Of a stretch of 17,472 nt of DNA, positions 1 through 6,884 are shown piece by piece. Position 1 is the stretch's first letter; every line of letters begins with the position of its first letter. The translations under genes and the position numbers were made by a program. The DNA is from Crocinitomicaceae bacterium (GTDB lineage Bacteria > Bacteroidota > Bacteroidia > Flavobacteriales_D > Crocinitomicaceae): the NCBI GenBank assembly GCA_030830385.1, contig JAURNA010000327.1:1-17472 (forward strand), read 5' to 3'. Under the pieces are notes generated by a model. That model saw nothing but the letters and a program-made list of their open reading frames with translations, did not search any database and had not been told where the DNA came from.

Positions 1-137
1 CCCAATACAACGTTGTCGTCGTCCCAATTGACCCAATCATGCGTGACTGTTTTGCCCAAGACCACCGCCGTAACGACCAATAGTCCAAAAATCCATTTGG
101 CTGAGGTTGCAGAACGATTTTCGAGGCTTTTTTCCAT
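1..137 (-). CDS. Membrane protein, N-terminal fragment (possible TPR/GT-C glycosyltransferase-like protein)
   Basis: Only the first 45 codons lie in the window; the gene runs off the left edge on the minus strand, starting at the ATG at 137. Seen: a short polar start (MEKSLENRS), one hydrophobic segment at about residues 14-30 (WIFGLLVVTAVVLG), then HDWVNWDDDNVV. A first transmembrane helix followed by a NWDD acidic motif is typical of multi-pass GT-C-type glycosyltransferases and the membrane-embedded TPR proteins related to TMTC, where the acidic pair sits in the first periplasmic loop. That family call is inference from a short stretch. It is divergent from the secretion operon, with 568 bases between the two starts. 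It could also be an unrelated membrane protein. Confidence 0.6.
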   Translation of the reverse strand, partial: MEKSLENRSATSAKWIFGLLVVTAVVLGKTVTHDWVNWDDDNVVL

Positions 138-705
138 ATTCCTACTCAAAGAAACTATAAATCCTTAAAGAGGTGCTCATTTGCCGGTCAATTTTTGCGA
201 AAAACGAGCATCTTTTCCCCTGTAAATTTTACGTTTGCGGCAAGCAACCCAGGATTGAATGATACGTCTATATTACAGGCAATTACCTACTATGTCAATG
301 ATTGCTCGCTACTCGTGAATTCTCACGGAGACGAGATTTTTTTACCCTTAGCGCTCACTCGTAGTTCAATTCCGGTGAACTTTTTGTTCAAATGAATGTT
401 GGTCATGGGTCGCAAACGCACTGGAGTTCCGATTATTCAAAAGCACCGGAACTCATTTTTGTCCCTATGAGTAAATGCGGAATAACGGAATTTCAAAACG
501 AGTTAAACCGAGATGTGAACCATCCTTGCACGGATGAAATTCTGGGATCAGGTGTGAGTCACTGCCTCCTTTCTTACAGCTGAAAGTTCGCCACGATTGA
601 ACATCTTTGCCGAAGATACAGCCCATGCGTTTGTATAAATCATTGATTTGAGGCTCCCGAATTCAGCTATAAATTGTACTTTCACTTTCCCAAATCCAAC
701 ACCAG
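138..705. other. Divergent intergenic region, no gene recognised
   Basis: These 568 bases separate two divergent genes. Short open frames exist on both strands, but none has a recognisable domain, a signal peptide or a ribosome site, and the longest minus-strand one runs into the downstream gene. An 8-base inverted repeat (GAGTTCCG at 424-431, CGGAACTC at 447-454) with a 15-base loop is followed by ATTTTT. It is weak as a terminator, and no gene ends just before it. The region presumably holds the promoters of both flanking genes. Confidence 0.5.
647..676 (+). promoter_or_regulatory. Candidate Bacteroidota-type promoter for the secretion operon
   Basis: TTTG at 647-650 is followed after 19 bases by TAAATTG at 670-676, about 30 bases before the first ATG of the operon. 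This resembles the Bacteroidota sigma consensus (TTTG near -33, TAnnTTTG near -7), but the -7 box is one base short. It is the best candidate I can see upstream of the operon, and it is a weak call. Confidence 0.25.
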
Positions 706-1515
706 ATGATACGACACGCGTTATTATTCTGCCTATTTTTCTCCTCTTTCGCATTTTCTCAAAATGGACTGAAAGAATTCTACCTCCGCAGATCACTCAA
801 ACAGGATGGTCAGCAATACCGGTTTTTTGTCCTGGATGACAACAAGCACGGAGTGCGGTTCTACGACAAGAAAAAATTCTATTTCTGGTATCGGTCTCAG
901 CATGTGATGTCGACGCAAGGATCCTCTTCGGGAAGTTTGCTTCACGGTAAGTTCGAAGGTTTTTTCAACAATGACCAACTGGCACAAAAAGGGCAATTCC
1001 GAAAAGGATTGAAGCAAGGCGAATGGAACTACTGGCGAGAAAGCGGAACACTTCGTTACACCGAAAACTGGCGTCATGGGCACTTGAGAAGACAAAATTG
1101 GTATACCGATGAAGGCGCGGTACACAAAACAGTACGTGTAAGCGGAAAAACCACCACGCTCTTGTCGGGAGACACACTGATTATTGTTCGACAGAAAGGA
1201 CGAAAAGAAGTTCATACCATTCGCGATCACAACGGAGATGTTATTGCTGAGAAAATATATTACGACACGGTTCTGCACGGTAAATCAAAGACCTTCGAAA
1301 ATGGAAAGGTGACCTCAACGGTGGTGTACGAAAACGGAGAAATCGTAAAAAACAAAGAGGCTGAAACCGATTCAGAAAAGAGGGAATCGTTCTTCAAAAA
1401 TCTGTTCAAGCGCAAGGAGAAATCGTCAGAAGAAACGCCCCCCAAAGAGAAGAAACCCAAGGAAAAAAAGAAACAAAAAGGGGACAAAAATGAGGGCGAT
1501 CATCCGCAATCATAA
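706..1515 (+). CDS. Secreted YwqK-type MORN-repeat protein, first gene of the secretion operon
   Basis: 269 residues. A signal peptide is visible (residues 1-18: hydrophobic LLFCLFFSSFAFS, then QNG) with no lipobox cysteine, so the protein is probably exported. Residues about 70-130 carry repeated Gly/aromatic units (HGKFEGFF, KGQFRKGLKQGEWNYW, ENWRHG) of the MORN_2/YwqK kind, with another HGKSKTFENG unit near 200. MORN-type repeats form short beta-hairpins and often act as binding or spacer modules. The last 50 residues are rich in Lys and Glu and probably disordered. Databases often label this family 'YwqK antitoxin', but nothing here suggests a toxin partner. The gene overlaps the next one by 26 bases, so it belongs to the secretion operon. 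Its role (substrate, periplasmic accessory or assembly factor) is unknown. Confidence 0.75.
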   Translation: MIRHALLFCLFFSSFAFSQNGLKEFYLRRSLKQDGQQYRFFVLDDNKHGVRFYDKKKFYFWYRSQHVMSTQGSSSGSLLHGKFEGFFNNDQLAQKGQFRKGLKQGEWNYWRESGTLRYTENWRHGHLRRQNWYTDEGAVHKTVRVSGKTTTLLSGDTLIIVRQKGRKEVHTIRDHNGDVIAEKIYYDTVLHGKSKTFENGKVTSTVVYENGEIVKNKEAETDSEKRESFFKNLFKRKEKSSEETPPKEKKPKEKKKQKGDKNEGDHPQS

Positions 1516-2734
1516 GGTTCGCTCCTCTGCACTTGGCTACTCCATCTCCTTCTTACTAATCGTTGGATTGGTAGCTTCGGGTGTTTTGTTTATTGCAAGT
1601 GCAAACAAGCGAATTGAGTGGCATTACTCACTTCGGGAACACGTTCTCATGGACAACTACATGTCGCTACTGTACGGTTCCAAATCCCCGAAAAATGGTA
1701 CGCAAACACTGGTTCATTCGTCGGGTGACACCTCTCACATCACCACTAAAAACTGGGGAGCCTATCGCGTTGTAGTCTCTGAAACACGTCATCCGTCATG
1801 GTCTTCTACCCGTGCTGCGATCGTCGGTTATGTTGCTGAAGATCCGTTGGCCGCATTGTACGTCCCCGACCGGCGGCAAACAATCAAACTATGCGGTAAA
1901 ACAAAACTGGAAGGGACTATCTACGTTCCCGAACGTGGATTGGAGCGAGGTTATCTTACCGGGAAAAACTTTGCGTTTGACAAATTGCTGGACGGCATTC
2001 TGAAAAAGAGTGAAAAACGACTGCCTCCACTTGCGGACTGGGTGAAAGAAGAGGAATTCGAACACTATCGGGAGCAAAGTGAACTCATTGAGTGGTTCGA
2101 TCATGATTCCACGTTTTCATTCTCCCAGAAAACACGAATGATCAGTTCGAAAAAACCCATGTACATTCGACAACATCTGGCGGGGAATCTCGTTCTTCAC
2201 TCCTTCGATTCTGTTGTTGTATTCAACGAGGCAAAACTGGAGAACATTCTGATCATTGCACCTTATGTTCGTTTTGAATCAGGCTTCAAAGGCTCGGTTC
2301 AAGTGATCGCCAACGAGCAGGTTCTTTGTGAGAAAAACGTTCGTTTGCTCTACCCGTCTACCATTATTCTACATGAAGAAAAAGCAATTCGGGGAGGATT
2401 CCCGCGATTCGTTCGATTGGAGGAAGGTGCTCAGGTTTTGGGGGGAATATTACTCAAATCCGATCAACCCAACGGTCGAAACCCCCTACGGCTGGAAATC
2501 AATCACGGGCTGGTTGCCGGATTGGTCTACAACACAGGAGAAACCGAACTAAAAGGCTCAGTCATCGGACACGTGTACACTTCTTCCTTTGATTTACAAG
2601 CGGGTGGAGGAAAGTATGGAAACTATTTACTGGATGCTACCATTTCCTCCAAACAGCTTCCGAACGAATTCATTTCACCCTTATGGCTCAAGAACCAAAA
2701 AGGAACCGAACCGAAAATATTGTCATGTTTTTGA
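1490..2734 (+). CDS. PilX/GspK-like minor pseudopilin with beta-rich body
   Basis: 414 residues, start ATG preceded by AAAGGGGAC, a good ribosome site lying inside the previous gene. The N-terminus has basic residues, then SSALGYSISFLLIVGLVAS, a hydrophobic helix at about 15-38, and lacks the Glu at mature position 5. That combination is known for GspK/PilX, the large tip pseudopilins. From about residue 220 to the end, short turns of alternating hydrophobic residues with regular glycines (GSVQVIA, GAQVLGGILL, LVAGLVYN, LKGSVIGHVYT) look like a beta-solenoid of the kind found in bactofilins and some PilX-type proteins. It is followed by two classic pseudopilin genes, which supports a filament-tip role. 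The family assignment is inference from architecture and context; sequence identity to GspK is not evident by eye. Confidence 0.6.
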   Translation: MRAIIRNHKVRSSALGYSISFLLIVGLVASGVLFIASANKRIEWHYSLREHVLMDNYMSLLYGSKSPKNGTQTLVHSSGDTSHITTKNWGAYRVVVSETRHPSWSSTRAAIVGYVAEDPLAALYVPDRRQTIKLCGKTKLEGTIYVPERGLERGYLTGKNFAFDKLLDGILKKSEKRLPPLADWVKEEEFEHYREQSELIEWFDHDSTFSFSQKTRMISSKKPMYIRQHLAGNLVLHSFDSVVVFNEAKLENILIIAPYVRFESGFKGSVQVIANEQVLCEKNVRLLYPSTIILHEEKAIRGGFPRFVRLEEGAQVLGGILLKSDQPNGRNPLRLEINHGLVAGLVYNTGETELKGSVIGHVYTSSFDLQAGGGKYGNYLLDATISSKQLPNEFISPLWLKNQKGTEPKILSCF

Positions 2735-3051
2735 AACAAAAAAACATACCTGCATCAAGTCTTGCCGAAGTAGTCATTGCCATTTCGGTGATCGCCATTT
2801 GTATCGGTGTTGCCTCGCTTGTATTTGTGCGATCCACACAATCGACCATGAACTTTCAGGACGTAAAGCGTCAGACGGAAGCTCAATCTGAAATCTGGAA
2901 AGGCCTTTTTCTGCAATCGGAAGAACCGGAAGTGCCGGATGAATTGACTCTGAAAGCCGAAGATGCCCCGCTCGATTCAATCGTAGAGATGACCTACTAT
3001 GGAGACAAGGAAAAACTCATTTGGAAACAAGATTGGTGGCGTGAGAAATAA
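2725..3051 (+). CDS. Type II secretion-like minor pseudopilin (GspI-like position)
   Basis: 108 residues from the ATG at 2725. An in-frame ATG at 2683 would add 14 residues and deepen the overlap with the preceding gene to 52 bases; 2725 gives a normal 10-residue leader and a 10-base overlap. The leader MFLKQKNIPA is followed by SSLAEVVIAISVIAICIG, a class III prepilin signal with Glu at mature position 5 and a 20-residue hydrophobic helix. The residue before the cleavage site is Ala instead of the usual Gly. The globular part is very short (about 75 residues) and acidic. It would be cut by the peptidase encoded at 5005-5472 and sit in the pseudopilus or its tip. Naming it I rather than H or J rests on gene order only. 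Confidence 0.75.
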   Translation: MFLKQKNIPASSLAEVVIAISVIAICIGVASLVFVRSTQSTMNFQDVKRQTEAQSEIWKGLFLQSEEPEVPDELTLKAEDAPLDSIVEMTYYGDKEKLIWKQDWWREK

Positions 3052-3514
3052 ACGGAAAATACCGGGTTTCACCATTTTTGAAGTGACCGTTGTTCTCGCT
3101 ATTATGGGAACGATCGTTTCCCTGATTATGATCGCAAGCCTGCGGTTCAATGAGCAGCTCAAACAGACTTCGGTGATTCGACAAGAGTTAAATACTTTCT
3201 TCGCATTCCGCTCCAATCTTTGGGATGAATTTTATCACCTTGACTCCGTGAAAACAGTAGGAAATGAACTTCAATTGTTCAGCGATAAACGAGAAATTTC
3301 CTACCGGATCAACGACCAGTCCCTCGAGCGTTTTCACCGGGGAGCATGGCGTGCTACAGACCTATCTGCAGAGCGTATTCGAGTGGAAGAAAGCGATGGT
3401 ACACAGGAAATCGTGTTCGACTTTTTTTGGAAGGGGAGCATCATGACGATGCGTTATTTCTTCAAACCGGACGCAAGGAACAGTATTAACGATTATTTTG
3501 CAGAATATGAGTGA
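3041..3514 (+). CDS. Type II secretion-like pseudopilin (GspH-like)
   Basis: 157 residues from the GTG at 3041; an alternative ATG at 2999 gives a 171-residue form with a 23-residue leader. The GTG start yields a compact basic leader (MRNKRKIPG) directly before FTIFEVTVVLAIMGTIVS, the textbook N-methylation/cleavage motif with Gly at -1, Phe at +1 and Glu at +5. It also gives an 11-base overlap with the previous gene, in line with the other junctions. The rest is a roughly 120-residue soluble domain rich in aromatic and charged residues, as in minor pseudopilins. Expected to be inserted in the inner membrane, processed, and assembled into the pseudopilus. The H/J subtype cannot be fixed from sequence alone. 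Confidence 0.8.
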   Translation: MRNKRKIPGFTIFEVTVVLAIMGTIVSLIMIASLRFNEQLKQTSVIRQELNTFFAFRSNLWDEFYHLDSVKTVGNELQLFSDKREISYRINDQSLERFHRGAWRATDLSAERIRVEESDGTQEIVFDFFWKGSIMTMRYFFKPDARNSINDYFAEYE

Positions 3515-4586
3515 ACAGAAGAACCTCTTCCAACGTGAGATTTCTCTCGGAAAAACCTTCCCTGATAAGGCCAAGGAGAATTTCTACATGGAATTTTCTT
3601 CGCTCCTCAACAGCGGCATTGACATGCAGCGTGCACTCACCATTCTCGTGGAAGAACAAGAGAAAAAGAAGATACTTGAGATTCTGCAGGCCATCCTTGA
3701 TGACCTTATTTCCGGAAATTCACTCGCTGAATCTCTCCAAAAAACCGGACATTTTTCGACGTACGAATTCCAAAGTATCCGAATTGGTGAAGAAACCGGA
3801 CGACTTCAGATCATTCTCAATCATCTCGCGGAATATTTTACCAACAAAGTGAAATTGCGCAGACAGTTGATCAGCGTTTTTACCTATCCGGCATTCGTGA
3901 TTCTCATTACCATTGGTGTATTGTATTTCATGCTCAATAGCGTGGTACCCATGTTCGAGGACGTTTTTAAGCAATTTGGGCAGGAACTCCCCTACCTCAC
4001 TCAAAAAGTCATTGGACTCTCAAAGCACTTTTCTACCGTGATGCTCTACGTCGTTGGTGCTCTCACCTTGATGGCCGTCTATGGCTACACACAACGCAAA
4101 GAGCCCCGCTTCCGCAAATTCACTTCCAACCTGGTGATGCGATTACCCGTTTTCGGACCGTTGATCAAGAAAGTCTACCTCGCAAGAATGTGTCAAAGTC
4201 TCGCATTATTGCTTGGAGCCAAAACTCCGCTGGTCAATGCCCTGGAACTCGTGGAGGAAATGATTGGCTTTTTCCCCATTGAAAATGCATTGAGTGAGAT
4301 TCGAAAAGAAATCATTCGGGGCGGTTCTCTTCATGAAGGGCTGACAAAATTTGCTATTTTTGATAAGCGCTTGGTATCGCTGACCAAAATAGCGGAAGAA
4401 ATCAATGAGTTGGATACAACTTTTGAGCGGGTTTCTAAGCAGTACCAAGAAAATATTGAGTTCGGAACGAAGCTCATTGGAACGATAATCGAACCATTGA
4501 TCATTATCATCATTGGACTTGTCGTTGGAGTGATTATGGTTTCCATGTACATGCCTATGTTCAACTTAAGTAATGTGATTAAATGA
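3507..4586 (+). CDS. gspF: Type II secretion / type IV pilus inner-membrane platform protein GspF
   Basis: 359 residues from the ATG at 3507, overlapping the previous stop by 8 bases; a TTG three codons upstream is less likely. Two T2SSF domains are visible. The first begins near residue 28 (FYMEFSSLLNSGIDMQRAL) and ends with a transmembrane segment at about 115-140 (VFTYPAFVILITIGVLYFML). After a second hydrophobic segment near 170-190 comes the second domain (ARMCQSLALLLGAKTPLVNAL), ending in a C-terminal helix (IIIIIGLVVGVIMVSMYMPM). GspF/PilC organises pseudopilin assembly in the inner membrane together with the ATPase GspE. The length is slightly under the usual 400 because the N-terminal lead is short. 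It overlaps the pseudopilin G gene by ATGA. Confidence 0.95.
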   Translation: MSEQKNLFQREISLGKTFPDKAKENFYMEFSSLLNSGIDMQRALTILVEEQEKKKILEILQAILDDLISGNSLAESLQKTGHFSTYEFQSIRIGEETGRLQIILNHLAEYFTNKVKLRRQLISVFTYPAFVILITIGVLYFMLNSVVPMFEDVFKQFGQELPYLTQKVIGLSKHFSTVMLYVVGALTLMAVYGYTQRKEPRFRKFTSNLVMRLPVFGPLIKKVYLARMCQSLALLLGAKTPLVNALELVEEMIGFFPIENALSEIRKEIIRGGSLHEGLTKFAIFDKRLVSLTKIAEEINELDTTFERVSKQYQENIEFGTKLIGTIIEPLIIIIIGLVVGVIMVSMYMPMFNLSNVIK

Positions 4587-5005
4587 GACGTTTTACTTAC
4601 CACACCAAACGAGGACACCTCGATGCATTCTCCCTCGCCGAAATCCTGATTGTATTGGCCATCATGGGAATTTTGATTATGCTCGTAGTTCCCAATCAGG
4701 CTGGTGTAGCATCGCGTGCAAAGAGTTTAGAGGCACAGCAAGAATTGAAAATGGTACATACGCTGCAGCATGGGTATCATCTGCAGTTTTCTAAATACTC
4801 AAGTGATTTTAAAGAAATCAGCTACATCCCGCACAAGACTGTCCGGGACGGTGGAACAGCAAATTACGAATTGTCGATCACCGAGGCCACACCCGATGGT
4901 TTCAAAGCGCGAGCCCAGTCCGTCAGCGATTTTAACGGAGATGGGAAGTACAACATCTGGGAAATTGACCAGGAAGGATCCTTAAAAGAAGTACAACCGG
5001 ACTAG
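4583..5005 (+). CDS. gspG: Major pseudopilin GspG-like, with an EF-hand-like loop
   Basis: 140 residues. Leader of 15 residues ending in Ala, then FSLAEILIVLAIMGILIMLV, a prepilin helix with Glu at mature position 5 and the Pro typical of major pilins further on. Size and position directly after GspF match the major pseudopilin G. Near the C-terminus residues 116-127 (DFNGDGKYNIWE) fit the 12-residue EF-hand/dockerin calcium loop pattern D-x-N-x-D-G-x5-E; GspG proteins are known to need bound calcium, although in PulG the site is built differently. The Ala at -1 is unusual. The start overlaps the gspF stop (ATGA), and the stop overlaps the GTG of the peptidase by one base (TAGTG). Confidence 0.85.
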   Translation: MRRFTYHTKRGHLDAFSLAEILIVLAIMGILIMLVVPNQAGVASRAKSLEAQQELKMVHTLQHGYHLQFSKYSSDFKEISYIPHKTVRDGGTANYELSITEATPDGFKARAQSVSDFNGDGKYNIWEIDQEGSLKEVQPD

Positions 5006-5472
5006 TGGCATTGGGATTGCTCATAGCGTTTTTGGTCCTGTGTTTTTATCAGGATGTCCGGTACCGGGGTATTCATTGGGTACTTTTTCCCCTCGCAGCG
5101 GCTTCATCAGTTTGGTTCAACCTGAGTGAACTCAACCTGTTGACGATTGGAACAAACGTGCTCATTCTTTCCGTAATGATGGGATTGTTGACCGTGTATG
5201 TATCTCTGAAATCCGGTAAGCTTACTAACATTACCCAATCACACTTTGCATGGGGCGACATTTTGTTTTTACTGGCAATCGCCCCCCTTTTTTCCATTCA
5301 GGTGTTCATCGCATTTATTTCGTTTGGAACATTGATCACCTTGATCATTCATCTCGTTTCAACATCCATTAAACCTCAGGAAACAGTGCCTTATGCCGGA
5401 TACATGGCACTCGTTGCTATTGCCTACGCGGGATTCAAACCCGATATTGACTTTTTTCTCGCCACCATTTAA
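5005..5472 (+). CDS. Prepilin peptidase, A24 family, catalytic domain only
   Basis: 155 residues, GTG start sharing one base with the gspG stop. About six hydrophobic segments are visible. The two catalytic aspartates of the A24 family are Asp17 (in CFYQDVRYRG) and Asp85 (in FAWGDILFLLA, the GxGD-type motif). Bacterial PilD/GspO enzymes are usually about 270-290 residues and carry an N-terminal CxxC-containing methyltransferase domain; this protein lacks it, like CpaA/TadV and archaeal FlaK. It should cleave the leaders of the pseudopilins in the same operon but may not methylate the new N-termini. The stop and the gspE ATG share one base. Confidence 0.85.
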   Translation: MALGLLIAFLVLCFYQDVRYRGIHWVLFPLAAASSVWFNLSELNLLTIGTNVLILSVMMGLLTVYVSLKSGKLTNITQSHFAWGDILFLLAIAPLFSIQVFIAFISFGTLITLIIHLVSTSIKPQETVPYAGYMALVAIAYAGFKPDIDFFLATI

Positions 5473-6884
5473 TGATGACCTCCCAACATATCGACATTTC
5501 ACCAGAGCTCCAACAGCTCATTCGCTCGGACTTCGCCTGGCATTATCGGGTCCTTCCCAAAAGTCAAAGTGATGAGAGTGTTACCTTTTACATCGACGAG
5601 ACGATGGATTTGGTTTCTGCACGCGAAGAATTGGAGGCTTTGCTGGGAACGAGTGTTCAACTGGAACCCCAGGGGAAAGAGAACATTCAACGATCGCTCG
5701 GAAAGTATTATCGTAACATCAACAATCAGAAAGAGCAACTTCGATTCGATTCGAAAACCGACTTTGTAGACCGGCTCATTCAAGAGGCGAACCGATTGGG
5801 GAGTAGTGATATTCACATTGAAATTTATGGTGACCGGGCGCGGATTCGAATTCGTATTGACGGAAATCTGATTCAGCGATTCAGTATTGAAAAACAGGAC
5901 TACCCGGAGCTTGTTAACAAGATTAAAATTCGATCTAACCTCGACATTTCAGAAAAACGACTTCCACAAGACGGTCGTATCGAATACGATGATTTTGACA
6001 TCCGAGTCTCAATTCTTCCGACGCTTCATGGAGAGAAGATCGTGATGCGTATTCTTGGACACGATGCTTCTTCGATCAGTTTGGAGAAAGTGGGTTTTTC
6101 TCCGGCTGAAAAAACGCATTACCTCAAGGGGGTTCGCAAACCGAATGGAATCATTTTGATCAGCGGTCCAACCGGATCAGGTAAAACAACCACTTTGTAC
6201 GCCACCCTCAAATTACTCAACGAGGAAAAACGCAACATCGTGACCGTTGAGGATCCGGTGGAGTACACGTTGGAAGGCATCAATCAAGTGCAACTCAAAG
6301 AATCGATTGGGCTTACGTTTGCCAGTGCTTTGCGCTCTTTCCTTCGTCAGGACCCCGACGTAATCATGCTTGGAGAGATTCGCGATGGAGAAACGGCTCA
6401 AATGGCCATTCGTGCAGCATTGACCGGCCACCTGGTACTGTCTACAATCCATACGAATTCAGCGTGGGGAACGATTTCGCGACTCATTGATATGGGCGTT
6501 CCGCCATTTTTACTGGCGAATACGATGAATACATCGGTTGCACAGCGACTCGTACGAAAATTGTGCTCCAACTGTACGATTGAACAAGAGCTTGAACCCA
6601 AGGACTGGCCTCAAACCCAATTGAATCAACCCGTTCCGGAATCCGTACACGTACCCATCGGCTGTGACCAATGTCATTACACCGGATACAAAGGAAGGGT
6701 GGCGCTTTATGAGGTCATTCCGATCGATCAGGAACTGGCACTGGCCATCAAAGGAAATGAATACAACGTTGCATCGCTGTTAAAGACGCGGAACATTTCC
6801 AATCTGGCGCAGCGAGCATACGAAATACTTATACAGGGAACCTCTTCTCTCGAAGAAGTCTACCCATTATTATCAGGATATTGA
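5472..6884 (+). CDS. gspE: Type II secretion assembly ATPase GspE/PilB
   Basis: 470 residues. A short N-terminal part (1-90) stands in place of the full N1E/N2E region, followed by the conserved SSDIHIE and RIRIDG region (about 113-135). Walker A is GPTGSGKT at 232-239, then the Asp box (VTVEDPVEY), Walker B (DPDVIMLGEIRD) and the His box (GHLVLSTIHTN). Two CxxC pairs (Cys365/368 and Cys398/401) form the zinc-binding tetracysteine subdomain typical of GspE/PilB and absent from PilT. It powers pseudopilus assembly at the cytoplasmic face, anchored through the GspL-like protein. No retraction ATPase is encoded in the window, in line with a secretion-type machine. Confidence 0.97.
   Translation: MMTSQHIDISPELQQLIRSDFAWHYRVLPKSQSDESVTFYIDETMDLVSAREELEALLGTSVQLEPQGKENIQRSLGKYYRNINNQKEQLRFDSKTDFVDRLIQEANRLGSSDIHIEIYGDRARIRIRIDGNLIQRFSIEKQDYPELVNKIKIRSNLDISEKRLPQDGRIEYDDFDIRVSILPTLHGEKIVMRILGHDASSISLEKVGFSPAEKTHYLKGVRKPNGIILISGPTGSGKTTTLYATLKLLNEEKRNIVTVEDPVEYTLEGINQVQLKESIGLTFASALRSFLRQDPDVIMLGEIRDGETAQMAIRAALTGHLVLSTIHTNSAWGTISRLIDMGVPPFLLANTMNTSVAQRLVRKLCSNCTIEQELEPKDWPQTQLNQPVPESVHVPIGCDQCHYTGYKGRVALYEVIPIDQELALAIKGNEYNVASLLKTRNISNLAQRAYEILIQGTSSLEEVYPLLSGY

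Noticed and set aside
152..182. Resemblance of AATCCTTAAAGAGGTG here to AATCCTAAAAAAGGTG near 14542
   Set aside because: The match is short, A-rich and imperfect, and cannot be told from chance without a genome-wide search.
424..454. Hairpin followed by a T run as an intrinsic terminator
   Set aside because: The stem is only 8 bases with a 15-base loop, the T run is short, and no gene ends just upstream.
195..583. Two adjoining short plus-strand frames in the left intergenic region, possible small genes or a broken gene
   Set aside because: They touch at an ATGA-like junction, but neither shows a domain, signal peptide or ribosome site, and joining them gives no recognisable protein.
548..796. 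Minus-strand open frame spanning the operon start
   Set aside because: Composition is unconvincing and it overlaps the signal peptide region of the real gene at 706.
793..1278. 161-residue open frame on the minus strand
   Set aside because: It lies wholly opposite the MORN-repeat gene, has no signal or domain, and its length is explained by the coding pattern of the real gene.
5472..6884. GspE considered as a PilT-type retraction ATPase
   Set aside because: It has the tetracysteine zinc motif (Cys365/368/398/401) and sits beside gspD and gspF, both features of the assembly ATPase.
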